Assembly (NCBI GenBank): GCA_029938985.1 | Contig: JAOZTW010000365.1 | Span: forward strand, 1 to 5,674 | Source of the DNA: Bacteroidales bacterium | GTDB taxonomy: Bacteria > Bacteroidota > Bacteroidia > Bacteroidales > JAOZQN01 | Reading direction: 5' to 3' | Length of the DNA stretch: 5,674 nucleotides | Part shown: one piece after another, positions 1 through 5,674 of the stretch | Layout: each line of letters begins with the position of its first letter | How positions within the stretch are numbered: the first letter of the stretch is position 1 | Translations under genes and position numbers: made by a program | The notes under the pieces: generated by a model | What the model was told of the DNA's origin: nothing | Database searches by the model: none | What the model saw: only the letters and a program-made list of their open reading frames with translations

Positions 1-928
1 ATCTGAAATATAACAAAATAAATTTACAATAATATTTTTATGAACAAACCCTGTATAAAATAGTACTTGAAAAATTTAGTTTATTTATTAAAAAAATTAT
101 TCTACCAGATGTTTTCAAATCTAATAATTTTGAAAATGTTGAAATTGATTTTAATTTTGATATTAAGAAAATAGTAAAATTTATAATAGAAAACCATAAA
201 AAGTTAGACTCCAGTACATATATTATAAATAACAACGAGACTTCTTTAGAATTAAGCACTTCTATAGAAGCAGATGAAAAAAACTTTTTCTATAATTATT
301 GGTTATTTTCCCCTTTATTTAATGGTTTAAGTACAACGTACTTTCTTCCAGCTGGTCGTAATTTTTATCCAAACTATTTTTTACAAATGTTTAGATATGA
401 AAAATTATTATCAGACAAAACGGAGAAGATATTTAGACAAAATGATAAAAAAATTGATGGTGATAATTTTAAAAAAATAAAAAATTTTTAAGAAGACTGT
501 ACAAAGAAACAGACAATAGACTTTATATAGATAATTATAATTTATTAGAAAACAAAGAAGATGCTTCTGGCGATTTCTACAACCAAATATTAAAGGAACT
601 TGAAAATATTATGGGTGGTTCAATTGTTGTGGATAAGGAAAATCAAAAATATCTTTTTAAATACAATAAGGAAGGTAAAGCTCCAACATATTCAGATGAA
701 AATAAACTGTATTATCAAAAATTTGATGAGCATTGCATAAGAAATCCGAGACCAAATTTTAATATTAATATTAAACCAATAATTTTAAATTAGATTAATA
801 TTCCTTTTTTATTTATAAAAAATCCTAATACAAATAAAGATTTTGAAGTTAACTTTCAAAATCTTTTAAATAATTCAAAAACATTTAATACTAAATTAAT
901 TGATAAATATTACTCAAATAAAAATTAG
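1..928 (+). pseudogene. Degraded AAA/OLD-like ATPase gene (5' end outside window)
   Basis: This is a coding remnant with no usable start and at least three lesions. The frame that is open from position 33 is interrupted by TAA at 30-32 and ends at TAA 489-491. The reading then continues in another frame (open from 473) to TAG 791-793, and past that stop to TAG 926-928. The first part contains YFLPAGR (codons from 339), followed by an aromatic-rich stretch. In AAA_15/OLD-like ATPases a comparable segment lies between the Walker A and Walker B regions. Restoring one A or T in the run at 479-489 joins the two frames smoothly (FKKIKKFLRRLYKE). No ABC-type signature, Walker B or later motif follows, so the C-terminal ATPase half is missing or replaced. 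Relatives occur in phage-defence modules such as Septu and retron-associated systems, but which one cannot be told here. GC is about 21% by hand count over 61-480, against about 42% in two sampled 60-base lines of rarA, which suggests horizontal origin. The family call rests on one motif and the general pattern. That the gene is broken is much surer. Confidence 0.6.
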
Positions 929-944
929 TTTATTATAAATAATT

Positions 945-2213
945 CTACTTCATTTTTTTATTATTCTTCAATCTTTTTTCTATTGCTTTTTCCGAGTTAT
1001 TGTTTTGTGGTGTGTAGAAACGAGTTCCAGAAGCCTCTTCTGGTAAGTATTCTTGGGTTACAAAATTATTTTGATACGAATGCGGATATTTATACCCCTT
1101 GCCATATCCAAGTTGCTTCATCAGTTTGGTCGGCGAGTTTCTTAGATGTAGTGGTATTGGTAGGTTTCCTGTTTTTTTCACAAAACTAAGAGCCTCGTCT
1201 ATTGCAAGATATGCCGAGTTGCTTTTTTGTGAACAAGCGAGATAAATGGCGGTTTGCGAAAGTATTATTCTTGCTTCTGGCATTCCTATATTTTTTATTG
1301 CATCAAAACAATTGTTTGCTAACAACAAGGCGTTTGGATTGGCAAGTCCAATATCTTCGGAGGCAGCGATTATCATTCTGCGAGCTATAAATTTTATGTC
1401 TTCGCCACCCTCCAACATTCTTGCAAGCCAGTAAACAGTAGCATCAGGGTCGCTTCCTCGTATTGATTTTATGAAAGCAGAAACAATATCATAATGTAAC
1501 TCTCCTTTTTTATCATAAATAACTGTGTTCTTTTGCAATATTCTGTTTACAAGTTCATTGTTAATTATTAAATTTTCGTCAGTTTCCGAATTTGTTATTA
1601 TTTCTAAAATATTTAATAACTTGCGAGCATCACCTCCTGAGTGTAAAAACAGTGCGTTTTTTTCTTGTACATCAATTTGTCGTTCTTTTAATTGTTTATC
1701 AACAGTTAAAGCTCTTGTTAATAGGTCGTTTAAATCTTCTTTGTTGAGGTGTTCTAATACATAAACCTGACAACGAGACAAAAGCGGAGAAATAACTTCA
1801 AAAGACGGATTTTCGGTAGTTGCTCCAATTAAAGTAATTAAGCCTCGTTCTACAGCACCCAACAAGGAATCTTGTTGGGATTTACTAAACCTATGAATTT
1901 CGTCAATAAAAAGTATTGGGTTTGGTTTTTGGAACAATTGTATCTTTTTTGCTTTATCAATAATTGCTCTAACATCTTTAACCCCAGACGAAACTGCACT
2001 AAGACTATAAAATGCTCTATCTAATTTATTTGCAATTATTTTAGAAAGTGTAGTTTTCCCTACTCCAGGTGGTCCCCAAAGAATAAACGATTGAATATTA
2101 CCTGCTTCTACCATTTTTCGTAGCACGGCATTTTTGCCCACAAGCTGTTTCTGTCCAATAAATTCTTGTAAATTTGTAGGTCTTAATCGTTCGGGTAAAG
2201 GTTTGTTTGACAT
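945..2213 (-). CDS. rarA: Replication-associated recombination protein RarA (MgsA), AAA+ ATPase
   Basis: RarA is a cytoplasmic, clamp-loader-like AAA+ ATPase that acts at stalled replication forks and gaps, where in other bacteria it is linked to SSB and the replisome; eukaryotic WRNIP1/Mgs1 is the homologue. The 422-residue product is of usual length and looks complete. It begins with the family's PLPERLRP..LQEFIGQ segment (5-21). Walker A GPPGVGKTT is at 47-55, Walker B ILFIDEIHRF at 100-109, sensor 1 GATTENPSF at 130-138, the arginine-finger SRC at 146-148 and sensor-2 GDAR at 194-197. The C-terminal MgsA-type tetramerisation region runs from about 250 to 405, with typical RGSDPDA, ARRMIIAASEDIGLA and YKYPH motifs. 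The chosen ATG is at 2211-2213, 12 bases past the stop of the caspase gene, and the protein starts exactly where the family's N-terminal motif requires. No Shine-Dalgarno sequence is seen; the leader is A/T-rich, as usual in Bacteroidota. It is probably the second gene of a two-gene transcript. Nothing in the protein is unusual. Confidence 0.97.
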   Translation of the reverse strand: MSNKPLPERLRPTNLQEFIGQKQLVGKNAVLRKMVEAGNIQSFILWGPPGVGKTTLSKIIANKLDRAFYSLSAVSSGVKDVRAIIDKAKKIQLFQKPNPILFIDEIHRFSKSQQDSLLGAVERGLITLIGATTENPSFEVISPLLSRCQVYVLEHLNKEDLNDLLTRALTVDKQLKERQIDVQEKNALFLHSGGDARKLLNILEIITNSETDENLIINNELVNRILQKNTVIYDKKGELHYDIVSAFIKSIRGSDPDATVYWLARMLEGGEDIKFIARRMIIAASEDIGLANPNALLLANNCFDAIKNIGMPEARIILSQTAIYLACSQKSNSAYLAIDEALSFVKKTGNLPIPLHLRNSPTKLMKQLGYGKGYKYPHSYQNNFVTQEYLPEEASGTRFYTPQNNNSEKAIEKRLKNNKKMK

Positions 2214-2225
2214 AGATTTATATAT

Positions 2226-5200
2226 TTACTTAATTTTCCAGCTTTTCCATACTTGGTCAACTTCTGGACTAATAATAATTTTTGGTGTTTGCTGTTTACT
2301 TTTTAACGCTGTTGCTTTTGATACTTTGGCAATCAAATAATCACTTAAAACATCGTAGCTAACATCGCCTTTGGTCTCCTGAATTTTTTTAAGTAAAAAA
2401 TAAGTAAAATATCCGTGATGCTTTTCATCATATACCGACGAACTTTCTTTTCCTGAGCTTGAGGCAAAAATAATTAAATTGCTTTTAATATGTGATTCTT
2501 TGGGTTTTAATTTTATTCCGCTTTTTGCCATAACCAAACTTTCGTTTCTTGCACCTCCACTGAAGCAAGCATCAAGAAAAACTGTTGCTCGCTTTACTGG
2601 ATGTTCACTTAGTTTTTTGTAAATATCCTCTAATTTTATTGCATATTCCAAGTTTAAACCAGACACATCTACTGGTATAATATATGCTTCTTTGGTTTCT
2701 TGATGTGGCAAGCCGTGCCCTGAGTAGTAGAAAAATAATTCAGCTTTTCCGTTCTCTATGCGAGCAAGATTGTTTAGCCACGCCAAAGCTTGACTTATCT
2801 CCGCTGCTGTGGCGTTTTCCAGAACTTTTATTTGTTCGTTGGGGATGCCAATTGTTTTTTCGCAATATTCGGCAAAAACTCTGGCATCATTAATTGCAAA
2901 AGCTACGTTTTGTTCTTGCGATATTCCATTTTGTTTCGACTTATAATCCTCATTACCTATTATTAAGGCATAAGCATGAGTGTTTTCTACACCTGTAACA
3001 GGTATGTTAATATCTACATCTACTTCAAAGTCTGGAACATTAGAAATTGTTAGGTTTGTATTATTGTTAACCTCCTCTGTATTAGAAATTTCAACAGTAA
3101 AATCTGCTGTTGATAAAGTAGAATTTATTGGAAATATTTTACTTTCCGTAAAGCCATTTGTGTTAGAGGTTTCGTTGGCAGAAATTTCAAATATCAATTC
3201 TTTTTCCGAAAATTCGCTGTTAACAAAATATCTGTAATTAACTACCTCATAATTACCCGATTGAATTGATGCAAAATTAGGATTTTTACTATTTATGCTC
3301 ACTCCATTTACAACTCCGAGAAACATTACTCCTTTCTGCTTGTTTTTTACAGATACATTTACATCTAAGGCGTTTCCATATCCAGTGTTTTGAATAGCAA
3401 ATTGCAAGTCAATCATTTCGTTGAGGTCAATTCGATTGTTTGGGTTTGCCGATTGATTTTCTAATACTGCATATTTTGCAAGCACAAGATTTGGTTTATT
3501 AAATTCTTTGGTGGCAAAAACCAATTGTTTGCCTTGAATTGTTACTTTGAAGTTTGGTTCTACAATTTCCATTTGAATTTTTGCTTCGCCGTTCGTTACA
3601 TCTTCGCTTGCTTTAATATCTATTATAACTGTTTGACTACCACCATTTGCTTTTATTACAGGGAAATATGTATAGGTAGGAAAATCAATTCCTTGTATAA
3701 TACCCGAAAGTTTTACATACACATTATTTGCATCGCCAGGTCCAAAGTTTGAAACCATTAGCGTAAGTTGAGCTGTTTCGTTGGCATCTAAAACACTTTC
3801 GGAGAAACTAACTTTATCAATATTTAAGATAGGAGGCAAAGTTGCAACAACTATTTCTTCTTGTTTGAGTTCAAAAGTAATATTGTAAAAATTGTAGGCG
3901 TAGGTATCTGTTTCATCTTCAATAATATTTATATTAGAAACAGTACTTGGCAGTTTATCAAAATATAAATTAAAGTTTGAAGAATATTCAAACTTTTCGT
4001 TTTCACACAATATTATATTGTCGGTGTTTTGCAAGTAATATTTTATATCCGTTTCTTTATCAATAATATAAGTTGTATTTGTGATACACGAATTTAATAT
4101 ACCAGTATTTTCTATGTTCACCACAGTATAATCATCTGTTTGTGCCAAGTAATTAACTTTCATATCGTCTGGTTTTATGCTAACATTAAGATTTCTCGCC
4201 GTTTCGGTAATAGAGTAGCTTGCATAATATTTTTCATCAACTTTAAGTTGAATGTAACCAATGTATGCAAAGTCAAGACTTCCGTCAGGCTCTACATTCA
4301 TTATGGTTATTTTATTTTCTCCATTTTTAAGATAATCTTTTATCTTAAAGCCAATTAAAGCATTTGCGGAGAACGACAAACCATATTTGTTTAAGGTTTC
4401 ATCTACGATAACATACGAGTCGTTTATAACAATAGTAAATTCGGTATAATCTCCATTGTAATCAATATCAAAATCACTACCATAAATTTCTAATATTGAG
4501 TTATTAACTTGAGAAACATCATCAATATTAAAAGTGTAAACAACCCCACTTTGTGCAATAAAATTAGCGGTTAGATATTTCACTTCATTTATTCTTAAAT
4601 CTTGTGTGGTAACAGTCTCAACCTCCTCTTCTTCTTTACGGTCTCCATAAACTATATCTACTGTACTGTAACCTTCTTCTAATTTTTCGGCAAACCATGT
4701 TTTTGGGAACTCTGTATCCGATTGCCATATCTGACTATAATCTCCGCCACGCGACATTATTATTATCCAGTTGTTATCTACATATTCTATTTCTGTAATA
4801 TCATAATCTTTTTCCCATTTTTCTTCAATCCAGGCTTTCGGAAACTTTTCTACTACATAATAAGTTTGATGGTTGTATTTAGGGTGTTTTCCCATCGACA
4901 AAGCCCAATAATCATTTGCACCATATTGTAGGTTTGTTATATAATATCCTTTGTCCCAGTATTCTGCAATTGTTTTTTCTATAATAGAAAAATCGGCACT
5001 TACCTTCCATTTATCAGCAGTATATGATGCCCCTTTCGACATCACCACAAACCACACTCCTTCTCCAAAGGCAATTTCTGTTATCACATAAGACTCTTCC
5101 CATTTCTCTGCCACCCATTCTTTTGGAAAAGTTTCTTTGTGATAATATGCCTGCGTTTCGTAAGTAGAACCTGCCATAACAAGATTCCATTTCCCGTTGG

Positions 5201-5405
5201 CATATTCCAAGTTAGTGATACTATATCTTGCATCCCAATAACGTGTTATTTCGGTAGTTAAATCTGTTAGATAGGTTTCTTCAATATAAGCATCGGAGTA
5301 GTAATCACTATTTTTAGACATAAGTGCAAGCCATTCCATATTCTGTGCCTGTATAAATTGCATTGTTATACATAGCAAAAAGGTTAGTAAAAATGTTTTT
5401 TTCAT
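2226..5405 (-). CDS. Secreted caspase-family (C14) peptidase with N-terminal kinase-tail-type repeats
   Basis: A 1059-residue exported protein. Residues 1-20 are a signal peptide (MKK, hydrophobic core, likely cleavage after IQA-20); its Cys12 does not sit in a lipobox. Five repeats fill 25-257, followed by an acidic stretch at 258-263. Residues about 270-400 look like a beta-sandwich, with a galactose-binding-like KDYLKNGENKITI motif at 356-368. Residues about 405-520 are another beta-rich segment that I cannot name. Two CARDB-like segments follow, about 525-630 (VSNFGPGDANNVYV) and 637-760 (IQNTGYGNALDVNV). The caspase-like domain spans about 808-1050: HAYALIIGNEDY at 810-821, NDAR at 839-842, the catalytic His897 in YYSGHG and the nucleophile Cys947 in DACFSGG. 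The dyad is intact, so activity is plausible. Asp840 and Asp945 match the metacaspase acidic S1 residues, so a preference for cutting after Arg or Lys is inferred. No membrane anchor or clear type IX sorting domain is seen at the C-terminus, so a periplasmic location is the simplest guess. The substrate and role are unknown. The signal peptide fixes the start. Confidence 0.9.
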   Translation of the reverse strand: MKKTFLLTFLLCITMQFIQAQNMEWLALMSKNSDYYSDAYIEETYLTDLTTEITRYWDARYSITNLEYANGKWNLVMAGSTYETQAYYHKETFPKEWVAEKWEESYVITEIAFGEGVWFVVMSKGASYTADKWKVSADFSIIEKTIAEYWDKGYYITNLQYGANDYWALSMGKHPKYNHQTYYVVEKFPKAWIEEKWEKDYDITEIEYVDNNWIIIMSRGGDYSQIWQSDTEFPKTWFAEKLEEGYSTVDIVYGDRKEEEEVETVTTQDLRINEVKYLTANFIAQSGVVYTFNIDDVSQVNNSILEIYGSDFDIDYNGDYTEFTIVINDSYVIVDETLNKYGLSFSANALIGFKIKDYLKNGENKITIMNVEPDGSLDFAYIGYIQLKVDEKYYASYSITETARNLNVSIKPDDMKVNYLAQTDDYTVVNIENTGILNSCITNTTYIIDKETDIKYYLQNTDNIILCENEKFEYSSNFNLYFDKLPSTVSNINIIEDETDTYAYNFYNITFELKQEEIVVATLPPILNIDKVSFSESVLDANETAQLTLMVSNFGPGDANNVYVKLSGIIQGIDFPTYTYFPVIKANGGSQTVIIDIKASEDVTNGEAKIQMEIVEPNFKVTIQGKQLVFATKEFNKPNLVLAKYAVLENQSANPNNRIDLNEMIDLQFAIQNTGYGNALDVNVSVKNKQKGVMFLGVVNGVSINSKNPNFASIQSGNYEVVNYRYFVNSEFSEKELIFEISANETSNTNGFTESKIFPINSTLSTADFTVEISNTEEVNNNTNLTISNVPDFEVDVDINIPVTGVENTHAYALIIGNEDYKSKQNGISQEQNVAFAINDARVFAEYCEKTIGIPNEQIKVLENATAAEISQALAWLNNLARIENGKAELFFYYSGHGLPHQETKEAYIIPVDVSGLNLEYAIKLEDIYKKLSEHPVKRATVFLDACFSGGARNESLVMAKSGIKLKPKESHIKSNLIIFASSSGKESSSVYDEKHHGYFTYFLLKKIQETKGDVSYDVLSDYLIAKVSKATALKSKQQTPKIIISPEVDQVWKSWKIK
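4635..5333 (-). repeat. Five tandem protein repeats in the caspase-family gene (DUF7477-like)
   Basis: Five units encode residues 25-72, 73-117, 118-166, 167-212 and 213-257, at 5190-5333, 5055-5189, 4908-5054, 4770-4907 and 4635-4769. Each opens with W-x-x-x-M followed by a small residue and usually K/R (as in WFVVMSKG and WIIIMSRG), has an aromatic-rich stretch, and closes with W..(E)KW/YW, an acidic/GY step and IT-(E/N)-(I/L)-x-(Y/F). The VVMSKG ... FPK.W..EKW..GY.IT pattern matches, from memory, the C-terminal repeats of plant casein-kinase-1-like kinases (MUT9-like, HD16), which I believe Pfam lists as DUF7477. Units 1 and 3 share YWD..Y.ITNL, whereas units 2 and 4 share FPK.W..EKWE..Y.ITEI. 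The repeats are diverged at DNA level, so recent slippage is unlikely. A binding role is a guess. Confidence 0.7.
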
Positions 5406-5438
5406 AATAAATAAATTTTGATTAATAGTTTTTAACTA

Positions 5439-5468
5439 CAAACGTAATAATTTTTTATAAATTACAAA
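5439..5468 (-). promoter_or_regulatory. Bacteroidota-type promoter for the caspase gene (-33/-7)
   Basis: On the minus strand TACGTTTG lies at 5446-5439, a full match to the Bacteroidota -7 consensus TAnnTTTG. A TTTG at 5468-5465 lies 18 bases upstream, close to the 19-21 usual for the -33 element. Transcription would start near 5432-5434, giving a leader of under 30 bases before the ATG at 5405. The leader is A/T-rich without a Shine-Dalgarno sequence. It would probably drive rarA as well. It was found by eye, and short motifs arise easily in AT-rich DNA. Confidence 0.6.
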
Positions 5469-5550
5469 AATCTATTTAATAAAACATATAAATATGTTGC
5501 AATTTCAAAAGATAACACTTTGTATTTTAAACTGTTTTTTTTTCAAAATG

Positions 5551-5579
5551 AAAAAAAAAAAAAAACCGGAGTATTCTGG
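5551..5579 (-). terminator. Possible terminator: imperfect GC palindrome followed by T15
   Basis: Read on the minus strand, the imperfect palindrome CCAGAATACTCCGG (5579-5566) is followed directly by fifteen T (5565-5551). The stem is weak: two C-G pairs, one A-C mismatch, then G-C and A-T around a four-base loop. The long T tract is the stronger part of the signal. It would stop transcription arriving from a minus-strand gene to the right, before the caspase promoter. The A15 tract could instead be a curved upstream element. Confidence 0.35.
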
Positions 5580-5617
5580 ATCTACTTATTATTTCATTTT
5601 CTTAGACATATTAAAAT

Positions 5618-5645
5618 AAAAAAATATGCTATTTTCGGCATGTTT
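5618..5645 (-). terminator. Possible terminator hairpin with T-rich tail
   Basis: On the minus strand AAACATGC (5645-5638) and GCATATTT (5629-5622) can pair with one C-A mismatch around an eight-base loop. The 3' arm runs into a T tract (5624-5618, then A and TTTT). The stem is mostly A-T and therefore weak. It lies between two other terminator-like structures of the same orientation. Confidence 0.3.
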
Positions 5646-5660
5646 CAAATAAATGAAAAA

Positions 5661-5674
5661 TAGGGTAGTCCCTA
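5661..5674 (-). terminator. Probable terminator hairpin at the window edge
   Basis: TAGGG (5661-5665) and CCCTA (5670-5674) form a perfect five-base stem around TAGT. On the minus strand the stem is followed by five T (5660-5656), the form of an intrinsic terminator for a minus-strand gene beyond the right edge. The window ends on the last stem base, so the stem may be longer. If five or more T follow outside, it would work in both directions. Confidence 0.5.

Larger units (their letters stand above)
5406..5674. other. Non-coding region upstream of the caspase gene
   Basis: I see no credible coding frame on either strand in these 269 bases. Nearest the caspase gene is its promoter. Further out are T9 (5535-5543) and A15 (5551-5565) tracts, which form a T9C / GA9 inverted repeat around AAAAT (5535-5559), and then three terminator-like structures that read on the minus strand. 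No tRNA, riboswitch or recognised operator is apparent. Confidence 0.8.

Noticed and set aside
38..259. Minus-strand open frame of 73 residues
   Set aside because: It is antisense to the ATPase remnant, which explains the composition better; the translation is low-complexity (I, L, F, S) with no motif.
611..793. A 60-residue plus-strand open frame as an independent gene
   Set aside because: The same frame is open upstream to 473 and continues past 793, and it joins the ATPase reading by one base; its ATG is an internal Met.
929..944. Terminator between the ATPase remnant and rarA (TTATT ATA AATAA)
   Set aside because: The inverted repeat is short and all A/T, so it is expected by chance in this composition.
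2226..2320. Type IX secretion C-terminal sorting domain on the caspase-family protein
   Set aside because: The C-terminus (VDQVWKSWKIK) belongs to the end of the caspase domain; no extra beta-sandwich domain or characteristic motif follows.
983..2340. Several plus-strand open frames of 60-80 residues
   Set aside because: They overlap rarA and the end of the caspase gene on the opposite strand, and both of those have full family motifs.
2684..4931. Plus-strand open frames of 69-85 residues
   Set aside because: They are antisense shadows of the caspase-family gene; cysteine/phenylalanine-rich translations with no recognisable domain.
5346..5405. Lipoprotein signal (Cys12 in the signal peptide)
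   Set aside because: The residues before Cys12 (TFLL) do not form a lipobox, and a standard signal peptidase I site (IQA-20) lies downstream.

Overview
The window reads as AT-rich chromosomal DNA of a member of the Bacteroidota, probably Bacteroidales or a relative. I base this on a Bacteroidota-type promoter (TAnnTTTG) before the large gene, starts with no Shine-Dalgarno sequence but A/T-rich leaders, and a secreted caspase-fold protein whose peptidase region looks like those common in this phylum. The species cannot be told from the sequence.

Layout. Positions 1-928 (+ strand) hold the decayed end of a gene that starts left of the window. Its first two thirds read as part of an AAA/OLD-like ATPase of the kind often found in phage-defence modules. 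It is broken by two in-frame stops and one frameshift, and its tail lacks the later ATPase motifs. It is much more AT-rich than the next gene, which suggests acquired DNA now being lost. Positions 945-2213 (- strand) encode RarA/MgsA, the conserved replication-fork AAA+ ATPase, apparently intact. Positions 2226-5405 (- strand) encode a 1059-residue secreted protein: signal peptide, five repeats of about 45-49 residues resembling those at the C-terminus of plant casein-kinase-1-like (MUT9/HD16-type) kinases, several beta-sandwich segments, and a C-terminal caspase-like (C14) peptidase with an intact His/Cys dyad. Positions 5406-5674 are non-coding, with a good promoter for the caspase gene and, further out, hairpin/T-tract structures that look like terminators for a minus-strand gene beyond the right edge.

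How the genes relate. The caspase gene and rarA lie on the same strand 12 bases apart, so they are probably co-transcribed from the promoter near 5439-5468, with rarA second. One product is exported and the other is cytoplasmic, so the arrangement may be shared expression and not shared function. The ATPase remnant converges on rarA with only 16 bases between them and is not part of the operon.

The most unusual element is the repeat-plus-caspase architecture. No complete new multi-gene system is evident, although the broken ATPase may be the relic of one whose remainder lies to the left.
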